This document shows positions 42,899 through 54,466 of a stretch of 64,000 bases of DNA, piece by piece. Within the stretch, counting starts at the first letter, position 1; every line of letters begins with the position of its first letter. The notes under the pieces were generated by a model, which worked only from the letters and a program-made list of their open reading frames with translations, had not been told where the DNA came from and did not search any database. Source of the DNA: Macrothele yani (taxonomy: Eukaryota; Arthropoda; Arachnida; Araneae; Macrothelidae); assembly GCA_039090855.1 (NCBI GenBank), contig CM077025.1, positions 94,468,489 to 94,532,488 of the forward strand. The letters are read 5' to 3'. The position numbers were made by a program, and so were the translations under genes.

Positions 42899-45687
42899 CA
42901 ATTTGTATGTAGGAGCGGCGTTACGGAAGCTCTAAGTCAAAAATGGAATGAATCTACCTAACGCACTATCAAACGCCTTCGCTTAGGTTCTTTTCGTGTG
43001 CAGTGGGGCTGCAGTCACCTCATCTTTAAAATCTGATATCGAGATGAGTCGCAAGAAGGCATGCATCTTTAACTACTGAAGAGATGGTGCGTGGGAAAAC
43101 AACATAGTTTGTTATTGCATGTCTGTCCCCAAAACAACAGAGAATGTCTTTATAAAAAAAATGGGCAATACTGCGTTCGACCTGGGCACGAGTCCTCGAA
43201 AAAACTGTAGTCGTTGTAGTAACCATTGCAAGGGCCACCCATGTTTATCACGCATTCCTCGTCTGCAGTGCGCAGTTTAATAAGCGTTGTTTCGTGAGAC
43301 CCTAACAAGTGTTTTCGCGCTCAGATTTTTCGAAAAAATAAAGGTGAAAGAGGAACAAAGATGCGTCATTTAATTTTGCTGTCAACTTAAGAAGTCTGTC
43401 GAAGAGACTTTCCGTCTTGTGCGAAAGGCTTATAAAGATGAATGCCGCCTTGGAAAATCAACAATTTACAGATGGCATAAAGAATTCATGGGAGGTAGGG
43501 TGTCGGCGGCTTTAATCGCTCATGGAGGAAGACCTTCAACGAGTGTTACAAAGGTAAACATCGATACAATAGGTGTTATTATACGGGAAGACAGACACCT
43601 ATCAGTTAGATAACTCATCGAAGTTACGGTTCAAATTTCAAAATGATTAATTGTCAGTATTTTGACTAAGTATTTGCTAATGACACGAGTTTGTTAAACG
43701 TGGGTTCCCCATTTCTTTTCAGGGCCGCGCATGGCCAGTTCCGTTTTCTTCTTATTTAGGGAACATGAATATGAAGTTGATGCCCCAACGTGCATGTAGT
43801 CGAGACTTGTCACTGTGTGACTTTTGGTTGTTCTCCATGTTAAACAAGTTAGTAAAATTGTGCAATGCGTTGATTATGATACACTTTCCAACATACCAGA
43901 AATCATTACTCAAGTTATTACTCTAGTTATGATGAAAAAGGCTGTGGAATAAATCTCACTCCTCCTTTGACCTCATTTCGATGATATTCAACAGAACTGA
44001 TTCAGCATACCTTCGGAACAGCATACAAAAGCTTTGTCGCAATAGAAGCATTTTTAGTCAAGTTATGAGGATAATGGCTGTGGAATGAATCTCACTCCTG
44101 TGTTCTGACTTTTGACCCCATTTCGATGATATTCAACAGAGTCGGTCCAGTATACATCCGGAACAACATGGTTATTTTTTGTCGCAATCGAAGCCCTGTT
44201 ATGACGCATAAGGGCGATGGAATGGATCCCGCTCCTATGTCTTGACCTTTGACCCCATTTCGCCCATTTTAAATAGGGTTTGTCCCCAGGTTGTCCCCTA
44301 CAACATATTACAATTTCATCGAAGTAAAACCATTTGTACGCGAGTTATCGTGCGGACAGGCAGACGGACAAAGGTGGAGCCTATACGCTTCTTCAACCTA
44401 TGTTTGGAAAGCGTAAAAGAGACATTACGGGGAAGACAATTTGAAACTGATCAACAACTTCCTCCAGCTGCGTTGGGGTGTTTCAACAGCATTTTAGGAG
44501 AAGAATTCCAGAAGGCATTAAGAAAGTGGGAGGAACGTTGGGACAACTGTATATGACGCAATGGACAGTATTTCGAAAAAGATGATCACATCCTTGGTGA
44601 GGTATGCAGATTTTTTTTTTTTTTTTATAAAAATATTCTCAGTTGTTTTAGGACAACCACTGTATATCTGGTGATAGTAATGTATCGGGAGATCCTTCAG
44701 CTCTCCAGCAAACTTCCACCTGCACTTTCCAAAATAACTTTTCCCCACAAGGGAAATTATCCGTAAAATTCCTCTGGGTCCCGTACATGTGTTCCCGTAC
44801 CGAAAAAAATAGGCGACTTCCGGCGAGCGTAGCCACTGTCCTCTCCTTCTCGGAACTAAAGTTTGCTACCGGCAAGAACTAACAGTGATCGTCGGCTGTC
44901 GAATTCGGAGTCCCTGAATTCCCCGAGACTAAAGAAGCCAGCAGGGGTGGATTGGGACTACTGAACCAGGCCGGGAATTTTAGTCTTCAAGTCCATTGTA
45001 AAAACATACGTATCTAGAGGTCTAGGAATTCATTCATGAAAAAAATCTGTTAGATTCTAGACGAAAGAGAACTGATATGCAACGTAAAACGAATGCAGTT
45101 GTGAATAAACTTTAACAAAAATTGCAAAAATTGAACAGTGAAAGAATTTAAAAAATCCGCACATCATTGACTGTGACATCAAACCACGCACAAAATAAAT
45201 GCCGTAACAGGTAATTATTTTCATTCGAGAAATTTGGTTTTGAAAAAAAAAAAAAAAGTTTCTTGAACACCCCATTTCAAACAAAATCTCCATAACTTTC
45301 ATTCTGAAAGTTAAAATGTGGACATACCACATAGCTATTTTCCTATGCAATTAATTTTTATATTTATTTGGTCACGAACCGCCTACTGAGCTATAGTATT
45401 GGTAACTCCTCATTGAGTAAACTCCTTTTTTATATCTACCCATTATCTTTATCCATGAGCCACCACTTTAACGCATGAACCAGTACTGGTAGATCGTTTT
45501 TTTTTAAAGATAAATGTCGGTGGGACACGGATTTCAAAGTATCTCTGCCAGTGGATCACTTTGTGCTCTGTGTTAGTCTGTGGATAAGGGAGTGTGGATG
45601 ATGAGCCACTACAACTGGCTCTAGTGCCCCCTTCAAGATTACAAAAGGAGAGTAGGGCATACCAATGACCCTGGGATCAAAGTCCAA
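42899..45687 (+). repeat. 2.78-kb tandem unit, copy 3
   Basis: Offset 2,780 bp from copy 2. The array ends at AAGTCCAACAA (45,690), after which unique sequence begins. Confidence 0.97.
43396..44556 (+). pseudogene. Mariner transposase relic in tandem copy 3
   Basis: As in copies 1 and 2, with the same stop, deletion and insert. Nearly identical to copy 2 in the C-terminal part. Confidence 0.8.
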
Positions 45688-45689
45688 CA

Positions 45690-46203
45690 ACCTACGTCGA
45701 GCTGCAGTTAGTTTTAGCTTAATTTATAGCGATGCACTTTGTCCGGTAGCAGTTTTTCCACATAAGTACAGATAATTTTTCTACGCCATCTTAAAGCAAA
45801 CGCCGAAGAAAGACAGATAGGCAGAAGCTTTTTTAAAGGAAATAACATTTCAGACAGAAATGAAGCTCACATGAAATTAACGATTATTTTTCATAAATGC
45901 CAAAAAAAATTATTCATTTGTTCCAAAAAAAAAAAAAACAAAAAAAAAACCCCAGACAAAACAGAATACGAGAAAGTGGACCATTTCTCGAGTGGCCCAC
46001 CAGGAAATATTCCGGTGAGCCAATCAGCCCTTGGAAGACAGCCCCTTTTATAGTAAAACATGTTCTTTTGTTCTAACGCAACACCGCGTTTTCCCCAAAA
46101 CGCGTGTCATGCTGCAGAGGTCAACGACCACCAGACGACGTACAAAACTAATGAGAACAAACAACTCTGCCTTGATATTGTAATGGCAGAGGGCAAATTC
46201 CAC
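45690..46203. other. Unassigned sequence
   Basis: A-rich runs near 45,925-45,955; no element recognised. Confidence 0.4.
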
Positions 46204-46215
46204 AAAATGCCTTGC

Positions 46216-46425
46216 CGCCCCTGTGACGCAGTGTTCTAAGCGATGGCTTCTGATCATTCTTCCGAAGGGGTCCAGGTTCGAATCCCGGTGAGTCATGGAT
46301 GTTGTGTTTGTCTTACGGCACTGGCTCTTTCCCTTCCATGGAACCAGTGACCCTAAATTAGGGACGGGCGACTGCTTATAACTCATTGAGTTGCTCAAGG
46401 TAGTCTTTAAACCTGCAATAAATAA
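46216..46425 (+). mobile_element. tRNA-derived SINE, second copy
   Basis: Same family as 26,923: GTGACGCAGTG (A box region), GGTTCGAATCCCGG (B box), GGCACTGGCTCT, CCCTAAATTAGGGACGGGCG, tail TTTAAACCTGCAATAAATAA. Flanked by AAAATGCCTTGC (46,204-46,215) and AAAATGTCTTGC (46,426-46,437), an 11/12 target duplication. Confidence 0.9.
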
Positions 46426-46624
46426 AAAATGTCTTGCAAATCTAGATAAGCTATAACTATTTCTGGCTTAACACTATCGAAAACCATTAGGGTGGATATA
46501 GGGATATTTTAATCGCTTTGACTTCGATGTCGAAATTTATTCCAAGTCCTTACAAGCAAAGCAGCGTGCTCGCTTTGCCATGTGAGGCAAAGAAAAACTG
46601 AATATTTTGAAATAACTACATATA

Positions 46625-48199
46625 CAGGGTGTCTCAAAAATACACGGCAAAACTGCAGGAATGGGTTTTCCATAGGTAGATGAGAAAAAGTTTTTATATC
46701 AACATAGGTCTGGAAATGCTTCGTTTCCGAGTTAGGAAGGTCTGTCTATCACACCTAACTGTTCACATGACCTCATAGTAATTGTTCAAAATGTCCACCT
46801 TCTGCCTCAATACAGGCCTCACATCGATGTCTCATGGACTCAAGAACAAGCTGGCTAATTCCTGGCATATGTCGTATTGTTTCAGAACCTGCCACAATTC
46901 GATTGCAAAGAGTTTTCACATCTACTACTGGAGTCGAATACACAAATGATTTTAAATGGCCCCACATGAAGAAATCTAGAGGGTTTAAATCTGGTGAGCG
47001 TGGAGTCCAGGCAGTTGGTCCACCTCTATCTATCCACTGACTAGGAAACTTTCAATTCAAATAATTGCGAGCTAGGTTGCTGAAATATGGGGGAGCGCCA
47101 TCCTGCATGAAGTGTGCTTGTTGACGAATGATCAGTGGCGTGTCGTCTAAGAAATCAGGTATGTTGTTTTCGAGAAAGGTGTGGTATGCCCACTCCGTGA
47201 GTTTGTTGGGAAGTACATAGGGCCCAAATATGTATGGGAAGTACATAGGGCCCAATTTATCATAAAAAATACCCTGCCAGATGTTTAGGCTGAACCACTG
47301 TTGGTACCGTGATGGAAGAATTGCATGTGGCTTTTCCTCAGCCCATACATGCTGATTGTGAAAGTTTAAGATTCCGTCCGGCACGTGTGAACTGTGCATC
47401 ATCGGTGAATATCACTAAAGCAGGAACGTTAAGAGTTGTACCACACTGCAGCAAAAACCACTGGCAGAACATTACTCGCGCAGGGTAATCTGCTGGTGAC
47501 AAGGCCTGTACCTGTTGCAGATGGTACGGATACAGGTGTTGTTCTCCTAACACTCTCCAAATAGTCGAACGATGAACAGGCAGTTGCATAGCTAATCTGC
47601 CTTTGCAGATTCCACGAGTCGCATGCACAACATCCAACATCTCAGCCTCTACTTCAGAAGTCGTATATCTTGGTCGTCCTCTGTCGGCAACACGAGATGT
47701 AAAGGTTCCATGTTCACAAAGGCGGCGATGGATACTTTCAAACGTTTTCTTCTCTGGACATCTTCGTCCTGGGAACCTTTCGAGGTACAAACAACTAGCC
47801 CTCAGGGCATTGCCATCTGCCAAACCATACATAAAGTGTATATCCGCTTGCCCCTGATTTGAGTACATGGTCGGAAAGGAAAACCACCAGATTATGTCAG
47901 TGCCTTGTGATGACGGAATTGACCTGCGGGAGATAAAACATTCCGGTGAATAACTGGGTAACCAAGACAGACCTGAATCAGGTAATATGAACAGTTAAGT
48001 GTCATAGACAAACCTTCATAACTCGGAATCCAAGCATTTCCGGTCCCATGTTGATATAACCTTTTTTTCTTTTCTACCTGTGAAGGAAAACGTAACGAAA
48101 CATTCTTTTCAGTAGTGAAGCAAACAGCAAAAGTAACAATCAATACATAGTATAATACATCATTCCTGCAGTTTTGCCGTGCATTTTTGAGACACCCTG
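46625..48199 (-). mobile_element. Mariner-type element (CAGGGTGTCTC termini)
   Basis: Left CAGGGTGTCTCAAAAATACA then CGGCAAAACTGCAGGAATG; right end the near-perfect complement ending 48,199. TA flanks both sides (46,623-46,624 and 48,200-48,201). Terminal repeats of about 39 bp. Length 1.58 kb. Transposase on the minus strand. Confidence 0.95.
46773..47868 (-). pseudogene. Mariner-type transposase (DUF4817 group), frameshifted
   Basis: Minus strand from Met 47,868: MYGLADGNALRASCLYLERF and FESIHRRLCEHGTFTSR form the HTH region, then RSTIWRVLGEQHLYPYHLQQ. The first catalytic block is ALVIFTDDAQFTRAG, where the family has TDEA(T/Q)F. A frameshift near 47,390 leads to GILNFHNQHVWAEEKPHAI, LNIWQGIFYDKLG, then HFMQDGAPPYFSNLARNYL (second Asp). 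Another leads to SPDLNPLDFFMWGHLKSF (third Asp) and the C-terminus RHRCEACIEAEGGHFEQLL at 46,773. A short in-frame duplication (GPMYFPYIFGPYVLP) lies near 47,215-47,260. Catalytic residues persist but the frame is broken at least twice. Confidence 0.88.
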
Positions 48200-48407
48200 T
48201 ATAAAAAAATGTCCATATGTGGAGGTATATTTGGGAGATATATACTGGCGGAAAGTGAAAAAAGAACACCAAGAAGGAGACGTCTGATACCAACGAAATT
48301 TATACAGCATAATAACGGAATACAAATGATGACGTGATCAAAACATTATGGCAAAATACAGCTGTATTTGCTGGTAAACTGAAAAATAACATTTCCATGT
48401 AACATGT

Positions 48408-49509
48408 TTAGTACGAGGTTGAACCGCCATGAACTGCGTCACACTGTGGAATTCTGGCATGGAGTCTGTCGTACAGATGTTGGATGTAAGTTTGGGGTAT
48501 TGAGTTCCAAGCATCCTCAACCTGGACGCGTAAATCGGGGATGGTCGTAGCTGGCCGTTGAGACCGGATAAGTCGTTGTCCCATAAAATCCCACACGTGC
48601 TCAATGGGGGACAAATCCGGTGAACGTGCAGACCATGGAAGTTGTCTCACACACTGAAGTGCATGTTGCGTTGCACGTGCTGTGTGTGGGCGTGCGTCAT
48701 CTTGCTGGAAAACACCACGATGGACCGACCTTACAAATAGCACAACAACGGGCTGAATGATGTTGATGTAGGAGGTGCTGTTTAACGTGCCCGGTACAAA
48801 CACTAGTTGTGTACCTCAGTGATAGCTGATCGCTCCCCGCACCAGGAGACCAGGTGTTGGCCCTGTGTGTCGCTGGCGGATGCATGAAAGGTAGAGACGC
48901 TCCCCTGTGCGTCTGCGAACACGCATACGGCAATCGGAGGCTCCCAAGCAGAATCTGCTTTCATCGCTGAACACGACGGATCGCCATTGCGTTCTCCAGT
49001 GCAGACGTTGTCGACACCACTGCAGCCGTTCCTGACGGTGGGCTGGAGTCAGAGGTACAGATGCCGAAGACACACGTGCACGTAGTCCTGCATCCAGTAG
49101 ACGGTTGCGGATTGTTCTCACAGTCACCTCAGGTGCAACGGCAGTTCGGATTTGCGTCGCAGTGGATGTTCTGCTTGACAACGCCGCTCTTCTTATGCGT
49201 CGATCGGTCCGCTCATCAGTCCGTCTGTGACTCCCGGTTCCACGTCTTTCTCATGTGGGAATGTTCCTCGGACCATCTATGCCACCATCGTACCACCACC
49301 GATACTTCCCGTCCAATTCGCTCCGCAATACGACGATACGACCATCCGGCCTCGCGGAGTCCGACTAGACGAACTCTCTCAAAGTCCAATAACTTCTGAA
49401 ATCGTACACGTCTTCCATGTCCAGATATTGCAGCTTCTTCAGGATCTTCGCACGTGTCCGTACGCCGGCGACTGGTTACATTAACTTCGCCGTACTCCTT
49501 AAATACCAC
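48408..49509 (-). pseudogene. Tc1-like transposase (DD34E), two or more frameshifts
   Basis: Minus strand. HTH region at 49,440-49,216 (RFQKLLDFERVRLVGLREAG, SYRRIAERIGR, VVRWWHRW). Next frame 49,181-48,816: TIRNRLLDAGLRARVSSASV and RSVVFSDESRFCLGASDCR (first Asp), ending at a TGA after RGAISYH. Last frame 48,803-48,408: RGVFQQDDARPHTARATQ (second Asp) and SPDLSPIEHVWDFMGQ (Glu), ending HGGSTSY. All three catalytic residues are present; the stop and frame changes inactivate it. Confidence 0.88.
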
Positions 49510-49656
49510 CGACGTTAGTTTACATATTATGCCGTGCTGTGGCGTAAGCGATCACGGGTTAGTCCCGAAATTAACATCACACCTACGTAAGCTCGACCCC
49601 ATTAACATATGTAAATTTCATGATCGTCCGCCATTTCCTTCTTGGTGGTCTTTTTT

Positions 49657-51940
49657 GCACGTCTTCTGTAAAAAAAAAGATCGTGCTTCTGTTATCGGTT
49701 TGTCCGTCCGTCCGTCCGCTTGTACCCGCGATATCTCTACAACTATTAGGCCGATTTGAAAAATTCTTTTTGCATTGGGAAGCTTGAAATATGCAAATGA
49801 TGATCCTTCATTTCGTTTTTTTTTACGATGTACAATTTTTCCGGTAGAGGGCGTAAATGCAGATGATGTCGAATTCAAAAATACGTTTTATTCCCCATAT
49901 TTGCTTCTAAACAATCGATTGAAAAACATTTTTTATCTTTCGATTTCATTTATGTCGAAGAGTATTTTAGATACAGTTACTTTTTCAAATTACGTACATA
50001 TTTTCCGCTAGGGGCGTAAAAATAAATTACATTATCCCAGATAACTCTTTTTCTAAAACTCCGATTTGAAATTTGTTTTCTTCAGCGGATACATCTCCTG
50101 ATGGAAAATCCTTTGCACATAATTTTAAATTTTTGGTAAAGAATACTTTGGCCACCAGGGGGCGTAAGCGTTAATTTTTGCTTCTGATGTATTTGCCATA
50201 AAATCTGAGCTTCTAAAATATCGATTGAAAAAATTATTTCGTGGAATGATGCCACTCATATCGATAATCCTTTTCGGAGTATTTTCTTTTTAAAATATTC
50301 CACAGTTTCTCCGCCAGGGGGCGTAGATGTAATCTTATTTTTGTCAATATCTCTCCTTCTAGGAGTCCGATTTGAATAAATTCCTTCTTTGTTGGATAGT
50401 ATTTTCCGTGTGACATGTTTTTCATATATTTTTAAAAAATTTAAGTAAATCATAGACTTTCCGCTAGGGGGCGTAGCGATAAATTGCGTTTCCCCCTATA
50501 TCTCTGCTCCTAAATCTCCGATTTGAAAAATTCTTTCTGCACCGGATACAGCACCTGATGGGAAATCGTTTGCATATAATTTCTAAGTTTTGTAAAAAAA
50601 TAGTTTGGCCACCAGGGGGCATAAATCTTAATTTCCGCTTCTGTTGTATTAGCAGCAAAATATGAACTTCTAAATTCTCAATTGAAAAAACGTCGTTTGT
50701 TGACCGATACTACTTATGTCGACAAACATTTTAGAAACATTTTCTTTCTAAAATAGTGCATGGTTTATACGCCAGGGGCGTACATGTATATCTTATTTTT
50801 GTCAATATCTGTACTTCTAGGAGTCCGATTTGAAAAATCCCTTCTTTGTTGGTTAGTGTTTCTAGTGTGACATGCGGTTCATATAATTTCAAAAATTTTC
50901 AAGTAATTCATAGACTTTCCGCTAGGGGATGTAAATGTAAATTGCGTTTCCCCCTATATCTCTGCTTCTAAATCTCCGATTTGAAAAATTCTTTCTGCAC
51001 CGCATACAGCGCCTGATGGGATATTGTTTGCACATATTTTCTAATTTTTGTAAGAAATGGTTTGGCCACCAGGTGGCGTAAGTCTGAATTTCCGCTTCTG
51101 TTGTATTTGCAGCAATATATGAGCTTTTAAAATCTCGATTAAAAGAACAGTCGTTTGTTGACCGATACTGCTCATATCGACGAACCTTTAACGACAATTT
51201 TCTTTTTGAAAAAATGCATGGTTTCAACGCCAGGGGGGCGTAGATGTATATCTTATTTTTGTCAATATCTCTACTTCTAAGAGTACGATTTGAAGAATTC
51301 CTTCTTTTTTGAATAGTGTTTCCGAAGCGAAATGTTTTCCCTATAAATTCAAAATTTTCAAGTAAATCATAGACTTTCCGCCAGGAGGCAAAAAGGCAAA
51401 TTGCGTTTTCTGCGTTATTTCTGCTCCTAAAGCTCTGATTTGAAAAATTCTTCCTGTGTCGCATACAAGACTTGAGGGAAAATATTTTTCACATAATTTC
51501 TAATGTTTGGTGAAGAATGATTTAGCCACCAGGGGCCATGAGTGTTAATTTCTGCTTCTGAAGTATTTGTTGCAAAATCTGGGCTCCAGAAAACTGGACT
51601 AATTTTTTTTTTGTCTTCGACCGATACTGCTTATATGGATTAACCTTTTGAGAATGCTTTCTTCCTAAAATAATGCATGGTTTTCCCACCAGGGGACGTA
51701 AAGTCACATCTCATTTTTGTCGATATCTCTGTTTTTAAGAGTTCGTAAGCTCACGATTTTCTTTACAGCAATATCTGAGGGATTAAAAACCCGATTGCAA
51801 ATCTTCTTTCTGTCGTCAGATACTATTGTTTTCTGTACCGGTTCTATTGACTTTGAATAGCTTTGATAAATTTAATTTGCGTCAGAACGGTTTCAAAAGA
51901 CGTGCTTATTACACCCGAAAATTCGGTGTCATCTTTCTTG
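49657..51940 (+). mobile_element. CTCF-motif modular element, copy 2 (complete, Helentron-like)
   Basis: Ends are fixed by the host Tc1 terminal repeat it splits. 5' end: GCACGTCTTCTGTAAAAAAA, then CGTGCTTCTGTTATCGG and (GTCC)n. 3' end: CAAAAGACGTGC, the complement of the 5' start, then a hairpin (ACACCCGAA-AA-TTCGGTGT) and CATCTTTCTTG. Between lie about 13 modules of ~150 bp with CTCF-like cores near 49,850, 50,010, 50,157, 50,317, 50,466, 50,615, 50,775, 50,925, 51,071, 51,232, 51,381, 51,530 and 51,691. Subterminal inverted repeats, an internal tandem array and a 3' hairpin are the layout of non-autonomous Helentrons (HINE/DINE-1 type). No open frame of note. Confidence 0.85.
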
Positions 51941-51960
51941 TTTCACTTTCCGCCAGTATA

Positions 51961-52518
51961 TTTTTATCTGTCCCTACATTATATTTATTTCCTTATTGAA
52001 ACACGTTACCAACAATTTGTTTAAGTTTAAAATAGCCAATTTATAATATCATGAACACCCGGTTTGCGTTATCCCATAAACTTAATTATGCGTTTGTAGT
52101 TAAAGAGCAGGAAACTCCGGTCTTGTTTGCTGATTAATGATAAAATAATGGTGTTGACTGCAAGACTCACAGTGAATTAAGACAACTTATAATATTCATA
52201 TGGACTTACGGAAAGCTCTTTAACCATACAACTAGAATCACTTAAAATGCCCTCCTACTCTCAGAAATTCAATTGACCAACGTGAAATGTTATGGATAAA
52301 TCTTTCCTAAACTCATGTATAGAGGAATTTAGCAAAGGAGTGTATGAGCCCAGCTCTGAAACAAACCTTAGAAGTAGGAAGCTAGGAAATTTGGTTTAGA
52401 GTGTCCGACAGAGAAGTCACACGAAAGTGAGGTAGAATGCAGCCCTTATTTATAACCGGGTGACGGGGCTGTACGTGCCAATTCGACGTACTCGTATATT
52501 TAGTGGATCGAGCATTCG
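51961..52518. other. Unassigned sequence
   Basis: AT-rich; nothing recognised between the Tc1 end and the tRNA-like segment. Confidence 0.4.
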
Positions 52519-52589
52519 TTCCTGCTTGGGATCGATCAAGAGATTTTTCCGTGGAAGACACGAATGCTGACCACTAGACCATCCGCGAC
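52519..52589 (-). pseudogene. tRNA-like sequence (pseudogene or SINE head)
   Basis: Minus strand GTCGCGGATGGTCTAGTGGT (A box TGGTCTAGTGG), an anticodon-like stem-loop (TTCGT-GTCTTCC-ACGGA) and a decayed B box GATCGATCC. The 3' side does not pair with the 5' acceptor arm, so a functional tRNA is unlikely. The A-box half resembles Glu/Asp/Gly tRNAs. Confidence 0.55.
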
Positions 52590-53592
52590 CTAGAAGATTT
52601 CCCTAAATGACTTCACAACCATTGCCCTGAGTCTCTGGGAGCTGTATCGTACAGTACCTTGCCAAGGAAGCTGCCAATGCGACATGAAGGCTGCATATTT
52701 TGTATTCATCGCTAACGTTTTGCATTAAACTCCACTATTCATCCTCCGAATAGAAGCTCAACCGCTCGATTCAGAACGTTAATATTTCATAAATAACTAT
52801 GGGACAAATAATTCTAAACTAAAGGAATAGATGTGAACGTTTTGTTTGCTCTGTCACCTGTGAATCTTTCAAGTTTTGCAACAGTTCTACTTAATGCTGC
52901 TGTTGATACTTGGTCCTTGAAATACAAAGGAAGAAGTGACGAAATATTCTTCTCAGTAGTGAAGCAAAAAGGAAAAGTAACAATCTATACACAGTATAAT
53001 AAATACATCATTGGCTTCACAAACCAAAGTATTATTATATCTCTCGGAATTTTCAAAATTCCTGCATCTCCCAATATCAGCAGAACGGGAAAATGGGCCG
53101 AGAAGTTCTACTAAATGCATATTATTTTATTTGTAAACAATACACAACTAAGAACGAAAACGAAGTACCTACAGTGTGAATATTTACAGGTGGTGTGAGA
53201 ATAAAATGAAAGTAGATGAAATATGTACATGTAAGATATGTGATAAACGGATCAAGTAGCTGAACACCGCAGTCTCATACGAAAAAGGGAGCACAAGAAA
53301 ATGGTATGATGCAGGATACTGAAAAAGCTCAAGGTATCTTGAAGTGCAAAGTCACTATAATATTCAAGTTACGGCAAAGTAGACAGAATCACATTAGTGT
53401 ATAGTAAGAGCAAAGTCCATTCAGTACTTAAGAAATAGAGTACCAGTGCTAAAGTCTTGAGAACAACGAAACTCGATCATTAGGGATCATGGACCATTGG
53501 TCTCAGGGAGACCAAATAGCGTGCACCTGTGTAGTATGAGGATTTTCGGTATATCCCGTTTGAACTCTAGATAGAAGGCTGTTGCGGAAATG
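52590..53592. other. Unassigned sequence
   Basis: No recognisable gene. One solitary unit of the downstream 26-bp minisatellite (GCAGGATACTGAAAAAGCTC) occurs near 53,313. Confidence 0.4.
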
Positions 53593-53823
53593 GCAGGATA
53601 CTGAAAAAGCTCAATAGTGCACGATACTAAAAAAGCTCAATATTGCAGGATACTGAAAAAGCTCAATATTTCAGGATACTGAACAAGCTCAATTTTGCAG
53701 GATAGTGAAAAAGCTCAATATTGCAGGATACTGAAAAAGCTCAATATTTCAGGATACTGAAAAAGCTCAATTTTGCAGGATAGTGAAAAAGCTCAACTGA
53801 AAAAGCTCAATATTGCAGGATAC
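53593..53823 (+). repeat. 26-bp minisatellite
   Basis: About nine units of AGGATACTGAAAAAGCTCAA plus TATTGC, with single-base variants (TATTTC, TTTTGC, ATAGTG). One unit is shortened near 53,795. Confidence 0.93.
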
Positions 53824-54466
53824 AAAAAAAAATGCTACTGAAAACAGATATTGCTGGGCAGTGGGAACAATCATGGCAGAATGAGATGTGGCTGAGGTGA
53901 GATGGAAACGGTAAATGGTGAGTGGGGTAACAGAAACTGATACTTTTCGAGAGCATGATTGAGTAAGTATTTCTTCTGAACAGTGTAAAACATGAGGTAG
54001 AAGAGAGCTCGAAGGATAGAGGAATACAGATAAGTAGGAAAACAGCAAAAGAAGAAAGTTAGTAGACGGGGTGAGTTGCATACGGTGGAGTCAGGTAGGA
54101 ACACGGAGATGTTGGCGTAGAAATTACCAGTGTGTGTGTTTGTTTCCTGAGGACGATTAAGAATACGAAGGACGGTAGACAAAGTCGGCATAAAGAAACT
54201 GGAAGGAAAGCAAAAAATCGGGCAGGGAGAATTAGTACGCAGACGAAGAAAACTATACATCATGAGACTGGTAAGAGTGTAAAGCAAAAGTGCTGTCACC
54301 TAAGTAGTTGATGAAAAAGGAAAGGCGAAGAGAGCAAGCGACACAAAGAAGACGCTAGTGGGGGTTTCACTACGTAATTTACTCAGTACAATTACAATTT
54401 ACGCTTATATTTGAACATGTCTATGGAGGTTTTCGGATCAATTTGATGTATTATTTACTGCGACTT
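53824..54466. other. Unassigned purine-rich sequence
   Basis: The plus strand is purine-rich, which creates a 142-codon minus-strand frame (54,299-53,871) rich in Leu, Phe, Ser and Pro. I see no motif and treat it as a composition artefact. Confidence 0.4.

Larger units (their letters stand above)
48245..51956 (-). mobile_element. Tc1-like element split by CTCF-motif element
   Basis: The left end CTGGCGGAAAGTGAAAAAAG continues AACACCAAGAAGG. The right inverted repeat is in two pieces: CCTTCTTGGTGGTCTTTTTT at 49,637-49,656 and CACTTTCCGCCAG at 51,944-51,956, separated by the 2.28-kb modular element. TATA/TA flanks both outer ends (48,241-48,244 and 51,957-51,960). Without the insert the Tc1 would be about 1.43 kb. 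Confidence 0.93.

Noticed and set aside
50234..51464. Minus-strand frames of 63-180 codons rich in SNRxFRSRDI repeats
   Set aside because: These are the ~150-bp CTCF-like modules read in a frame lacking stops; the same peptide pattern recurs wherever the modules occur, with no conservation of frame between copies.
53767..54299. Overlapping minus-strand frames of 104 and 142 codons
   Set aside because: They come from a purine-rich plus strand that depletes stops on the other strand; the Leu/Phe/Ser/Pro-rich products have no motif.
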